A stretch of 64,000 nt of DNA from Enterovibrio gelatinilyticus (GTDB lineage Bacteria; Pseudomonadota; Gammaproteobacteria; Enterobacterales; Vibrionaceae). Made by a program: the position numbers and the translations under genes. Below, piece by piece: positions 9,190-17,867 of the stretch (its first letter is position 1; every line of letters begins with the position of its first letter). Below the pieces are notes generated by a model. The model made no database searches and was not told where the DNA came from. It worked only from the letters and a program-made list of their open reading frames with translations. The DNA is taken from the NCBI RefSeq assembly GCF_028683095.1, contig NZ_JAJUBC010000034.1, forward strand, positions 1 through 64,000, read 5' to 3'.

Positions 9190-10110
9190 TTAAGTCCCCT
9201 CATTCATGTTTCTACGCCCGATATAGAGGTAGAAAATGGTGCACAGTGCCACAATCAAGAACAACAATGTTGAGGCTGCGGATCCGTAGCCGACGTCCTG
9301 GAAGTCCACCAAATTTTGCCGTGCATATATCGACATCGACATGGTGGCTTCATTCGAGGGTGTGAGGACGTAAATCAAATCAAAGACCCGCAATGCATCA
9401 AGGGCACGGAAGACTACCGCCACCATCACCGCAGGCATGATCAAGGGAAGCGTCACTTTGAAAAACACGCGAACTGGATGGATCCCGTCGATTCTTGCGG
9501 CTTCGTAGCAATCGGAAGGCAGCATTTGCAATGCAGCGAGGACCAAGAGCGCCATGAACGGTGTGGTTTTCCACACATCGACCGCAATCACCACGTTGAG
9601 CGACATGTCGCTGTCTGCCGTCCATGCAAGGGGGGCTGCGATTAGACCAAATGTCATCAGAAAGTCATTCACAATGCCGAATTGATCGTGAAGCATCCAG
9701 CCCCACATTTTTGCCGAAACGATAGTAGGAATTGCCCACGGCACCAATACTGCCGCACGAACTAGCCCCTGCCCTTTAAACTTGGTGTTGAGCACTAACG
9801 CCACAATGATGCCGAAAACAGTTTCTAGACTGACTGACACAACAGCAAAGTACAGGGTGTTCCACACTGACTGCCACCATGTTGGGTCAAATAAAATGCC
9901 GTAGTATTCGCCGTCTTCGTAGATGAAGTAGTTATCAAACCCAATGAACTCTGTGATACCACTGCCGTCGAGCGTGGCATTGGTCATGCTGAACCAGAAG
10001 GTTCGCAGCAATGGCCACCCCGCCACCATGGCAAGGGTTATGAGCATAGGCGCGAGAAACCACCAAGCGGCGCGTACGCGTTTCCGCGTGAGAGCGCTTG
10101 TCTGTTCCAT
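9190..10110 (-). CDS. Sugar ABC transporter permease, MalF type
   Basis: 306 residues, the first permease of the operon. The first helix (WWFLAPMLITLAMVAGWPLL) and the EAA loop (CYEAARIDGIHPVRVF, near 220) mark it as the MalF-like partner of the MalG-type subunit. Its stop lies within the ribosome-binding region of the next gene, so the two are probably translationally coupled. Uptake of an alpha-glucoside is inferred from the linked alpha-glucosidase. Confidence 0.9.
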   Translation of the reverse strand: MEQTSALTRKRVRAAWWFLAPMLITLAMVAGWPLLRTFWFSMTNATLDGSGITEFIGFDNYFIYEDGEYYGILFDPTWWQSVWNTLYFAVVSVSLETVFGIIVALVLNTKFKGQGLVRAAVLVPWAIPTIVSAKMWGWMLHDQFGIVNDFLMTFGLIAAPLAWTADSDMSLNVVIAVDVWKTTPFMALLVLAALQMLPSDCYEAARIDGIHPVRVFFKVTLPLIMPAVMVAVVFRALDALRVFDLIYVLTPSNEATMSMSIYARQNLVDFQDVGYGSAASTLLFLIVALCTIFYLYIGRRNMNEGT

Positions 10111-10171
10111 AGTATTTCCTTTTGAATGCAGCAGTCAGACGTCTAGTACGCCTGACTGCATGAAAGCCACC

Positions 10172-11434
10172 TTACCAACGACCACCGCGACTGATACGCT
10201 TGAGATCTTTTTGCAATTTCGTCAATGCAGCGTCTGCATCTTTACTGCCAGACAGAACGCTATGGGTCGCATTCCAAAATGCATTAGAAACTTGGTTATA
10301 TTTCACGCCAGTCGCAGTAGACGGACGCGGCGTACCATTTGCAAAGGTGTCATAGAGGCTGCCGAAGAAGGGAACCGCAGTCAGCACTTCTTCATCTTCA
10401 TAGAGGGATTCAATGGTAGGGTTGTAGGAGCCAACAATCGCACGACGTTTTTGCTCTTCAAGTGAGGTTAGATACATCACGAGACTTGCCGCTAGCTCTG
10501 GATTTTTCGAGTACTTGGAAACCGCAAGCTGCCAGCCACCCAAGGTGCCTGAATGGCTGCCATCATCGCCGCCTTTTGGCAAAGCAACAACACCAATGTT
10601 GCCTTTGATTGGAGAATCTTCGCTGTTGCCTAGTGACCATGCGTATGGCCAGTTGCGCATGAACACCGCGTTACCCGTTTGGAAAACGCCGCGCGCTTCT
10701 TCTTCACCATAGTTGAGCACGCCAGGCGGAGAAATCGTATCAACCCACCCTGCCGCGGTAGTCAGTGCTTGTTTCGCATTGTCATTATTGATGGTGATCT
10801 TGCCGTCTTGATCGACAATGGTACCGCCATTGTAGGAAGCAACCCACTCTAGCGCATCACAGGTCAATCCTTCGTAAGCACGCCCTTGCCAAACAAAGCC
10901 CCACATCTTGTCATTGCCCGCTTCGCGTTCACCATTCATGACTTTTTCGGCAGTTTCCGTTAACGCCTCCCACGTTTCAGGTGGCTCTTCGTCATACTTT
11001 TCGAGTAGATCGGTACGATAGTAGAGCACGCCAGCGTCGGTAAACCACGGCATGGCGACTAATCGATCTTTCACTGTGTTATTGGAAACAATGGAAGGAA
11101 AGTGACTGGCTTCATCACCATTCGAATACGGCTTCAAATCGATGAAATGGTTTCCGAGGATACCCGGCCAAATCACGTCAATCTGGAATACATCAATGTC
11201 GTTAGCACCCGCCGCAAGTAGCTGTTGATACAAGGCAAGTCGCTCGGTGGTTGAGTTTGGCGTCGTGACAATTTTTACAGTATGGCCGGTGTCTTTTTCC
11301 CAAGCCGCAACCCCTTGCTGACATAGTTCCAACTCTTGGCCTACCGCACCACATGATATGGAAATCGTCTCTGCGAATGCGCTAACACTGAGTAGAGAAG
11401 AGGCGAACATAGCTCCGATAATAGAACGTTTCAT
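10172..11434 (-). CDS. Extracellular sugar-binding protein, ThuE/MalE-like
   Basis: 420 residues with a Sec signal peptide (MKRS then GAMFASSLLSVSAFAE, cleavage about residue 21). The mature part is a family-1 solute-binding protein: early VAAWEKDTGHTV, then DVFQIDVIW, AMPWFTDAGVLYYR and the FMRNWPYAW motif common in ThuE and related trehalose/maltose-binding proteins. It delivers sugar to the two permeases downstream (62-bp gap). It is the first transporter gene of the operon. Only 29 bp separate it from the upstream 122-aa gene, so the promoter may lie before that gene. No dedicated LacI-type regulator lies next to it. Confidence 0.9.
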   Translation of the reverse strand: MKRSIIGAMFASSLLSVSAFAETISISCGAVGQELELCQQGVAAWEKDTGHTVKIVTTPNSTTERLALYQQLLAAGANDIDVFQIDVIWPGILGNHFIDLKPYSNGDEASHFPSIVSNNTVKDRLVAMPWFTDAGVLYYRTDLLEKYDEEPPETWEALTETAEKVMNGEREAGNDKMWGFVWQGRAYEGLTCDALEWVASYNGGTIVDQDGKITINNDNAKQALTTAAGWVDTISPPGVLNYGEEEARGVFQTGNAVFMRNWPYAWSLGNSEDSPIKGNIGVVALPKGGDDGSHSGTLGGWQLAVSKYSKNPELAASLVMYLTSLEEQKRRAIVGSYNPTIESLYEDEEVLTAVPFFGSLYDTFANGTPRPSTATGVKYNQVSNAFWNATHSVLSGSKDADAALTKLQKDLKRISRGGRW

Positions 11435-11463
11435 GAAAAACTCCCTGTCGCGTCATCCCGGCA

Positions 11464-11832
11464 TTACACGTCTTTTTCTGTTTTCCACAAAGAAGATGGC
11501 ACCTCAAGTTCCGACGTTTCGAAGCTGGGGTTATCTTCAATAGGAAGAGAAAAATCCGAGTAAGGTTTTCGACCGATCAACCAACCGAAAGGAACTGACG
11601 TGTACAGTGAGGTATCCAACAGCACGCGTTGCGTGCTCGATGCTTCGTCTTGAGCCTGATTATTGGCGCAATTCTCTGCAATTTTTGTCACCTGATGCCA
11701 GCTATCAAAACCATTTTGGCGTGCGATCAGTTCCAGCGCCTGCATGTGGGTACATTGCAAGATACGTCGCTGCTTTTTCGCTTGCCGCTTAAAGGCTTTG
11801 AGATCTGAAGTGCTCAGGATCTTGGAAGTCAC
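11464..11832 (-). CDS. Hypothetical protein, 122 aa
   Basis: Not recognised with confidence. The first 50 residues (LKAFKRQAKKQRRILQ, then ALELIARQNGFDSWHQV) are basic and helical and resemble a short N-terminal module found in diverse uncharacterised proteins that begins with a KRQAK-type helix. The C-terminal part is acidic and low in structure. There are no membrane segments. It is 29 bp upstream of the sugar-binding protein on the same strand and may share its transcript; a regulatory link to sugar uptake is only a guess. Confidence 0.55.
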   Translation of the reverse strand: MTSKILSTSDLKAFKRQAKKQRRILQCTHMQALELIARQNGFDSWHQVTKIAENCANNQAQDEASSTQRVLLDTSLYTSVPFGWLIGRKPYSDFSLPIEDNPSFETSELEVPSSLWKTEKDV

Positions 11833-12247
11833 AGTGTTCCCTATGGATCATTGACCGGTGAAAATACGCACGAAGCGGCCCACTCACGACAAGCATCCCT
11901 TCCGGGTGACAACCAAATTCTTAGAAGTTTTAATTGAGGGGATATTGCGCTTGCTTTGCCATTGTGGACGGCAGGCCGATATCTGCGGCACTGGTTAAAC
12001 GCTAGCATCGCATTAACAAATTTGCAATATTTTGCGGTATGAGTAATTTCTCAATTTGTCATATTGATATAACTAATGCCGAAATTTTAGGCAAAAAAAA
12101 CGAGCCATAAGGGCTCGTCAACGGGTTAGCAAATAATGCATCGGGTGGCCCCGAATGCCAATAGGACAAAGGTATCTATTCGCCTTTAATCCTAGTAGCT
12201 TCAGAAATTTCCCATGTCAGAGTTCTGTCAATACAGCGTCATATTTA
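11833..12247. other. Intergenic region between the sugar operon and rctB
   Basis: About 415 bp. It holds the rctB terminator (12093-12118) and must hold the promoter for the reverse-strand 122-aa/ABC operon near 11840-12000. I see no convincing gene, repeat or RctB iteron here. Confidence 0.4.
12093..12118 (-). terminator. Terminator downstream of rctB
   Basis: Stem CGAGCC/GGCTCG with a 5-base loop (12101-12117), followed on the minus strand by eight T (A-run 12093-12100). It lies about 130 bp beyond the rctB stop and is oriented for that gene. Confidence 0.75.
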
Positions 12248-14230
12248 TTAACCGCCTGAAGCGACTTCGTCCAACACTGCAAGCACTGAACTGTCTAAAT
12301 GACCGTCATAAACTTGGCGACAAACTTTACGTCGAACGGCAAGACCAGAGATCAAACGCTCAATGGACAAATGTTTGACATCTTGTTGCTGATTATAAAA
12401 CTCGATGGTTTTACTTAGCGTTTCATAAGGCATGATATCGCCGTCTACCCGCAGCCAATCAAGCTTGTCCATGAACGACTGACACTCCTCTGCAATTGTG
12501 GCAACTGGGTGACCTGTCATTGCAGACAAAGCGGTAATACTGCGCTGCAAAGCTTCTGATGATGTGTACTTTGACAAGGTGATCGTCAATTCATCAGCAT
12601 TGATCTCAACGAGATGTTTACGTTGCTTAACGCGACGCCCTAAACGGCCTCCGCGCTTTTCTTTGCGCTGGATAGGTTCAAACTCACCATCAATGATCCC
12701 GGAAAGCTGATCAAGGTCTTGCTTGGGCAGAATCTCGTTACGAAGGGGGTTGGGCATTGTAGGTGCCAAGGATCGTTTTCCTTCGTTGTACGTTTTGGCA
12801 CGGGAATATCGGATCACCTCGTCGACATTACACTTAATGTCGATCCTGAAATCCGAATGCTTTTTATCATCATCCATTCGCGACACAGTGAGATGGTAAC
12901 CGTAAAGGTTCAGTGCGAAGACATCCTCGGTTTGCGTTTCCTTCTTCGCCATTTTACGAAGCTCACGAATAAGATCACTCGAAAAACGTCTCCATTCGAT
13001 GTTTCTAGCGATTTTCTGGTTCAAGTCACTCAGTGTCATCGAATCTTCCAATCGACGCGACATACGGCTTCTGAAGAGGCTATAGAGCTGAAATACTAAG
13101 GTATGCTGACGAAGGATCTCTGGCGGGAACAAGAAAAAGTAATCGCGTGTCATCAATTCTTCAAAAAATGACGGTTCCCAAACCAAGATATACAGATTTG
13201 GCTTAATACGGATTTCGCCGTCCTCTCCTTCTCGAGGAGCCTCTTCTGAGGCCGTGATAGTACGAGCTATAAATCGGAACCGGTCACTTTTGAAACCTTC
13301 AGGCATGTTTTCGCTGAGCCAACGACCTGTTAATTCATGTAACTGAAAGTCAGTAAATTCAATACGATCAATACTTTCTCTAATAGAATCACGGGCAGGT
13401 CCACTGTCCTTTTTTCCGCGCAGAGACAAGATATCGGTAATATAAACGGGCGTTTTGTTACCGATCTTTTGAGTTTGCAGTTCGTAATTTGGCAGATGAT
13501 GATCGTGGTATTGAACCGTCAATGTGAACAACGCAAACAACGTCATCAGATCATCCACAGTCATGATCGACTTTGAAGATCGTGTTTCAATGATCGCTTT
13601 AGTACCACTGATTGCGACCATGGATTTTTGATAGCTCTTTTTCGTGCGTGGCGGCGCAAGTGCTTGGTCAATGATCCCAGCCCAACTGGTTGGGGCGATC
13701 ACAATGTGATCTTTCTCATCCTGCATTGAAGGCGGAATGCCCAACCCGTGCTCGCTAAGCAGTTGCTTATTAACATGATTTTGAGCTAATGCTTTGGATC
13801 GCTTTTGTTTTTCCATCACTTTGGCTTTTTCAGACATTAAGCCTGATGCGCCAAGTACAGAAATAAGCTGACTTGGATTCACAAAATGATGCAACATGGT
13901 TTTTCCGGCCAAGCCTTCTTCGAATCGAACACCTTGTTGTTTAAACAATCCAATTTGCACCGCAGCCCGAAGACGCTGTTGAATTGCTGCACGAGTGAGA
14001 TGTCCATCTGTCGCTTCAATCAATTCTGTTGTGGAGACATAGCCGTCTTTTGATGCGAATCCACGCAATGAAATTAAATTGAGCAGCTCAAGAATGCTTT
14101 TAGTTACCCCTTTGAAATGTTCATACTGGGGAAGCCAATCGATCAATTGACCATGAACTTGAAATAGGTGTCCATCTTTGTGTGATCGTGGGGCTGTGAT
14201 CAGTATTTTTTCAACGGGGTTTGAGGCCAT
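12248..14230 (-). CDS. rctB: Chromosome 2 replication initiator RctB
   Basis: 660 residues, close to the 658 of the Vibrio cholerae protein, and recognisable throughout (SILELLNLISLRGFASKDGY near the N-terminus; central TPVYITDILSLRG; the very basic KEKRGGRLGRRVKQRK near 530). RctB binds iteron DNA as a monomer to open the chromosome-2 origin, binds 39-mer and 29-mer elements as negative control, and represses its own promoter. The gene is transcribed away from the origin, as in other Vibrionaceae. A 39-mer-like core sits about 50 bp upstream of the start and is the likely autorepression operator. The ATG with CAAGGAGCTG upstream is the clear start. Confidence 0.97.
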   Translation of the reverse strand: MASNPVEKILITAPRSHKDGHLFQVHGQLIDWLPQYEHFKGVTKSILELLNLISLRGFASKDGYVSTTELIEATDGHLTRAAIQQRLRAAVQIGLFKQQGVRFEEGLAGKTMLHHFVNPSQLISVLGASGLMSEKAKVMEKQKRSKALAQNHVNKQLLSEHGLGIPPSMQDEKDHIVIAPTSWAGIIDQALAPPRTKKSYQKSMVAISGTKAIIETRSSKSIMTVDDLMTLFALFTLTVQYHDHHLPNYELQTQKIGNKTPVYITDILSLRGKKDSGPARDSIRESIDRIEFTDFQLHELTGRWLSENMPEGFKSDRFRFIARTITASEEAPREGEDGEIRIKPNLYILVWEPSFFEELMTRDYFFLFPPEILRQHTLVFQLYSLFRSRMSRRLEDSMTLSDLNQKIARNIEWRRFSSDLIRELRKMAKKETQTEDVFALNLYGYHLTVSRMDDDKKHSDFRIDIKCNVDEVIRYSRAKTYNEGKRSLAPTMPNPLRNEILPKQDLDQLSGIIDGEFEPIQRKEKRGGRLGRRVKQRKHLVEINADELTITLSKYTSSEALQRSITALSAMTGHPVATIAEECQSFMDKLDWLRVDGDIMPYETLSKTIEFYNQQQDVKHLSIERLISGLAVRRKVCRQVYDGHLDSSVLAVLDEVASGG

Positions 14231-14276
14231 CTCGCCACAGCTCCTTGTTAAGCCGAAAGGTTATCAGAATACACTT

Positions 14277-14294
14277 GACCGTAATTAGGCCATC
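14277..14294. promoter_or_regulatory. Probable RctB autorepression operator (29-mer type)
   Basis: GACCGTAATTAGGCCATC, 47-64 bp upstream of the rctB start, shares the core CCGTAAT-TAG with the 39-mer-like elements on the far side of the origin. In V. cholerae a truncated 39-mer (29-mer) in the rctB promoter is bound by RctB. The identification is by position and core similarity. Confidence 0.5.
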
Positions 14295-14299
14295 TTTCC

Positions 14300-14410
14300 G
14301 AGAAGATTAATAGAAAAAAATGAAGAAAGAAAGATCTTTTTTGAAGAGTCTTTTTAACTGATCTTTATGATTAGATAGGATCTAAATGATTATATGATCT
14401 TATGATCAGG
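14300..14410. other. DNA unwinding element of the chromosome 2 origin
   Basis: Strongly AT-rich tract between the rctB promoter and the iterons. It contains a run of GAT(C/T) units starting at 14360, 14369, 14379, 14388, 14396 and 14404, spaced 8-10 bp, nearly once per helical turn. RctB is known to bind single strands carrying ATC repeats in this position of the origin. Confidence 0.7.
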
Positions 14411-14471
14411 GCGTCTTTGTTCACGTAAAGCATTGAAAATTAAATTTAATATTTATGACCCCATCGAAAGC

Positions 14472-14594
14472 ATGATCATGTTTATTACGGAATGATGATC
14501 ATTAAATGTTTGAAAGCATGATCATTAGACATGCGAAACTATGATCATCAAACTTATGAAAACGTGATCATCAATGGCCCAAAAGAATGATCAT
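14472..14594. repeat. Six RctB iterons of oriCII
   Basis: Six copies of (A/G)TGATCAT start at 14472, 14495, 14518, 14541, 14564 and 14587, exactly 23 bp apart each time. Every copy contains a Dam site (GATC); RctB binding to iterons depends on adenine methylation there. Number and spacing match the minimal chromosome-2 origin of V. cholerae. Bases between the cores are poorly conserved, so the constant phasing is selected rather than left over from duplication. Confidence 0.93.
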
Positions 14595-14608
14595 GGTTCG
14601 ATCACAGC

Positions 14609-14617
14609 TTATCCACA
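14609..14617 (+). promoter_or_regulatory. DnaA box of oriCII
   Basis: TTATCCACA, a perfect consensus DnaA box, 14 bp beyond the last iteron. Chromosome-2 origins need DnaA as well as RctB. Confidence 0.85.
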
Positions 14618-14696
14618 GATGTTCGCTCTCTGATTGGGTATAACGTTATATTTTTCTACCGCTGTTGAAATTTTCTTTTCAAATTGGAGCGGAAAG

Positions 14697-15395
14697 ATGA
14701 TCATGAAAACGCGATTTGGACTTTGTTTTACATGTTTCTGCCAATTCTAAGTGGATTGTTGAACGGTATTTACGCAAGCGCATATGTGAATACGTTCAAT
14801 TGAAATTACATCACGCGTAATTTAGTCAGGTATGCATATGTGTCCGAGGTACGAAAGAATGATCAAGCATCTCATTCGGTATTTCAACTGAATACTAGCA
14901 TTCAACGCTGCCTTCCTATATTCAGGCTCTTTAGTGTTTGATTCTGCTCTCGAATCAGTATTGAAAAGGCATGAGCCGTAATTTAGACGGTGCCACTCAT
15001 CGTTCCGAGTGGTGATCAACATGGATTTACAATCAAAACTGTCTTGATCATTTTTTCGGTAGTTGAGGATCGAACAGCAGAAAGAGATGTCGATTTGTTG
15101 CACTGAATTTCTCCTTGATCATTGTTCCTTATTGTCTGAACTTGTAGGGAATGATGATCAAGGTATCTTGCCCGCGCTTTCCTATTCATTCGGCTATTGT
15201 CTTTCATTTCTTGATCATTGTTCCGTAAACATGATCAAGAGAGAGCCGTTGTCTGTAGGAATCATGCATACTCTCTTCTCTTTTTGCCTTTTTTATCGTC
15301 GTAATGATAAATATCATGTCGAAACACATTTAACCGTAATCTAGTCGGGTGTTTTCAACGTTCCGGCATTTTTTAGCACTTTGATCGATGTTTTT
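14697..15395. promoter_or_regulatory. oriCII negative-control region (39-mers, extra iterons, rctA-equivalent)
   Basis: Non-coding regulatory stretch between the origin core and parA2, equivalent to the incII/rctA region. It contains isolated iteron-like sites (ATGATCAT 14697; ATGATCAA and its complement near 14859, 15045, 15115, 15153, 15211 and 15231) and three 39-mer-like elements sharing CCGTAAT(T/C)TAG(A/T)C: about 14814-14830, 14973-14993 and 15333-15350. In V. cholerae RctB bound to such 39-mers, and a transcript (rctA) across them, set replication frequency. Short ORFs of 60-90 codons here on both strands lack coding character. Exact 39-mer borders cannot be fixed by eye. Confidence 0.7.
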
Positions 15396-15398
15396 CTG

Positions 15399-15413
15399 GT
15401 TTACATTGTAAAA
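15399..15413. promoter_or_regulatory. parS2: parS2 site inside the origin region
   Basis: GTTTACATTGTAAAA, a perfect match to NTTTACANTGTAAAN, 178 bp upstream of parA2 and about 50 bp from the last 39-mer-like element. In V. cholerae a parS2 in this position lets ParB2 compete with RctB at a 39-mer, linking partition to replication control. Confidence 0.88.
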
Positions 15414-15590
15414 AGGTGACGCCGTAACACTTTAAATGTTGGAGATTTCTACGCAAGTTTAGACACAGAATTTTGCGCAGTTTTCTATTACATTGTATTA
15501 AAGTGACCTCGATCTTGATTCTTAAGCAACTTGTTCAGCTTTTTATTGTAAGTACCGTTATATGTTGTACAATCATTTTAATTCTCTTTT

Positions 15591-16814
15591 ATGGCGAAAA
15601 GAAAAATGAATAGGGAAAAGACGATAGAAAACCTGCAAACTATTGCAGAGCAAACCAAACAGGTACAAGCCGATAGAATTGAAATCGTGATGGAAGAGCG
15701 TCATGATCAATTGTTTCCACCAATGTCGAAAGCGTTAATGGAAACGCGTTCTGGTTTAACTCGTCGTAAGCTTGATGAAGCCATTACGCGAATGGAAGAA
15801 GCTGGACATCAGTTTACAAAGAACAACGCCAATCACTATTCAATCACCTTAGATGAAGCTCACAATATTATGGAAGCGGCAAAAATGCCGGCGTTCCATC
15901 AAGGCAAAGGTGCAAACCACAAGCCGTGGGTGATCAACATTCAGAACCAAAAGGGTGGTACCGGCAAGTCGATGACAGCGGTACATCTTGCGGCGTGTTT
16001 GGCGCTCAACTTGGAAAAACGTTACCGCATCTGTTTGATAGACCTTGATCCACAAGGGTCTCTACGCCTTTTCTTAAACCCTCAAATTAGCGTAACTGAA
16101 CAAGAGGGGATATATTCTGCTGTCGATGTGATGTTGGAAAACACGCCTCAGGAAGCTGACAAAGAGTTCATGATGAAAAATGTGCTCTTACCCACTCAAT
16201 ACCCCAATTTGAAAACCATCGCAGCCTTCCCTGAAGATGCGATGTTTAACGCCGAAGCCTGGCAGAGCTTGGCAACTGATGGTTCATTAGATGTAGTACA
16301 ACTTCTCAAAGAGAAGGTGATTGATAAAATTGCTGATGAATTTGACGTGATCATGGTTGATACTGGTCCACATATCGACCCACTCGTGTGGAATGCGATG
16401 TATGCGTCAAATGCCTTGTTGATTCCTTGTGCGGCGAAACGCTTGGATTGGGCTTCTACTGTTAACTTTTTTCAACATTTGCCAACCGTTTATCAAATGT
16501 TTCCTGAAGATTGGCCAGGGCTGGAGTTTGTCCGTCTTGTTCCGACTATGTTCGAAGATGACAATAAGAAGCAGGTTTCTGTGCTGACAGAGATGAACTA
16601 CCTGCTCAGTGATCAAGTGATGATGGCAACTATTCCACGTAGTCGTGCGTTTGAGACGTGTGCAGATACCTACAGTACAGTGTTTGACCTGACTTCTCAG
16701 GATTTTGAGGGCGGCAAGAAAACACTCTCTACCGCACAAGAAGCGGTTCACCGAGCAGGACTGGAACTTGAGCGCGTGCTTCACAGTCACTGGTCGCAAC
16801 GCAATCAGGAGTGA
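15591..16814 (+). CDS. parA2: Chromosome 2 partition ATPase ParA2
   Basis: 407 residues. An N-terminal winged-helix segment of about 100 residues precedes a deviant Walker A motif (QKGGTGKSMT, about 121-130), with LIDLDPQG and VIMVDTGPH as the later ATPase motifs. This is the type Ia, plasmid P1-like ParA of secondary chromosomes. It forms nucleotide-dependent filaments on DNA that position ParB2-parS2 complexes at mid-cell. The gene is followed by parB2 after 4 bp. The start used has a second ATG five codons in; either is possible. Confidence 0.95.
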   Translation: MAKRKMNREKTIENLQTIAEQTKQVQADRIEIVMEERHDQLFPPMSKALMETRSGLTRRKLDEAITRMEEAGHQFTKNNANHYSITLDEAHNIMEAAKMPAFHQGKGANHKPWVINIQNQKGGTGKSMTAVHLAACLALNLEKRYRICLIDLDPQGSLRLFLNPQISVTEQEGIYSAVDVMLENTPQEADKEFMMKNVLLPTQYPNLKTIAAFPEDAMFNAEAWQSLATDGSLDVVQLLKEKVIDKIADEFDVIMVDTGPHIDPLVWNAMYASNALLIPCAAKRLDWASTVNFFQHLPTVYQMFPEDWPGLEFVRLVPTMFEDDNKKQVSVLTEMNYLLSDQVMMATIPRSRAFETCADTYSTVFDLTSQDFEGGKKTLSTAQEAVHRAGLELERVLHSHWSQRNQE

Positions 16815-16818
16815 ATAA

Positions 16819-17787
16819 ATGGCCATTAAAACCTCTGAATTAAATGCGCGTTTGTTTGGGAAAGCGGATAAGCGACGTGCGTCCACTGTACAGGAAGCGC
16901 AAAAGGCAGCGTCTGAGAAAGCCGCTGTGATCGAGTTATCTGTTGCCGGTGAAGCGACGGTGGAATTTGAGCTGGTTCGTGTTCCTTCATCAGATGTGGT
17001 GACTCGCACTTCGGTGTTTTCTGAAAATGCGCGTGAACAATCGTTTCTAAACGAATTGGCGCTGTCAGATATTTTGGTGACGTTGAAGGACCGCGGCCAA
17101 CAGTATCCTGCTGTTGGACGTTGGCTTGAAGATGACAAGATAGAAGTGCTCGACGGTAGTCGCCGTCGCATGTCATGTATCTTGGCGAATCAAGATTTTC
17201 TGATCTATGTTGCCAAGGGCATCAACAGTAAGCACGCAAAGTTTTTGTCCGACGTCGCGAATGCGCATAAGCCACTTTCACTATTTGAACGCGGTAAAGA
17301 GATGCAGACCATGCTTGAGCGTGGTGATGTGCTTGACCAAAAAGAATTGGCTAAAGTATGTCAATGTAGTGAAGCATTAGTGAGTGGGGCACTTAAGGCC
17401 GCCGCTTTGCCTTTGTCGCTGTTACAAGCTTATCCAAGTGTCGGTGAGCTAGGCAGACCTACCATTGTTAAGTTGCACCGTATGTTTTTCTCTCTGACTC
17501 ATGATGAGCAGACCATGTTTTTGGTTAAGCTTGATGAGAACCCAGTTTGGAAAACGGTGGATGCATCAGGCGTAAGCCGCATTACTCGCGAAGTGACTTT
17601 GATTTTGGAACAGTGGTGCGAATCGTTGAAACCAGCGGTTGCAAAAGTAGAGGCTCCGTCTACTGAGCTCGTTAAAGGACGCGCAACGTATCGCCGTAAG
17701 GGTGATGCATTGTCGATAAGCCTTAAGAAAATGAGTGAAGAGGATGCTGAAGCGATTCTCTCGTTTATCAAATCTCGCCTTGATTGA
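16819..17787 (+). CDS. parB2: Chromosome 2 centromere-binding protein ParB2
   Basis: 322 residues, the second gene of the parAB2 operon. The N-terminal ParB/Srx-like domain covers about 45-150, with the box ENAREQ in place of the usual ENxxR and DGSRRRMS further on. A central helix-turn-helix (LAKVCQCSEALVSGALKAA, about 178-196) recognises parS2, and a C-terminal dimerisation domain follows. Its targets are the NTTTACANTGTAAAN sites at 2017, 15399, 20714 and 23211. A strong terminator follows. Confidence 0.95.
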   Translation: MAIKTSELNARLFGKADKRRASTVQEAQKAASEKAAVIELSVAGEATVEFELVRVPSSDVVTRTSVFSENAREQSFLNELALSDILVTLKDRGQQYPAVGRWLEDDKIEVLDGSRRRMSCILANQDFLIYVAKGINSKHAKFLSDVANAHKPLSLFERGKEMQTMLERGDVLDQKELAKVCQCSEALVSGALKAAALPLSLLQAYPSVGELGRPTIVKLHRMFFSLTHDEQTMFLVKLDENPVWKTVDASGVSRITREVTLILEQWCESLKPAVAKVEAPSTELVKGRATYRRKGDALSISLKKMSEEDAEAILSFIKSRLD

Positions 17788-17818
17788 CGACATCTTAAAT
17801 CAATTTTAATTAAATAAA

Positions 17819-17844
17819 ACGTGCCTATAGGCACGTTTTTTTTT
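17819..17844 (+). terminator. Terminator of the parAB2 operon
   Basis: Stem ACGTGCC/GGCACGT with a 4-base loop (17819-17836) followed by a run of T. It ends parAB2 before tmcA begins at 17868. Confidence 0.85.
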
Positions 17845-17867
17845 GAATCCACCGTTGTTCCGGTATC

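Noticed and set aside
14822-15103. Reverse ORF of 93 codons in the origin region
   Set aside because: Overlaps two 39-mer-like cores and several GATC sites; the translation is low-quality. Treated as regulatory DNA.
15063-15344. 93-codon ORF in the origin region as a gene
   Set aside because: It crosses iteron and 39-mer elements and has no ribosome site or protein-like composition. It lies in the rctA-equivalent non-coding regulatory region.
15486-15500. TATTACATTGTATTA as a further parS2 site
   Set aside because: Three mismatches to the fixed positions of the consensus. It is probably only an AT-rich palindrome upstream of parA2.
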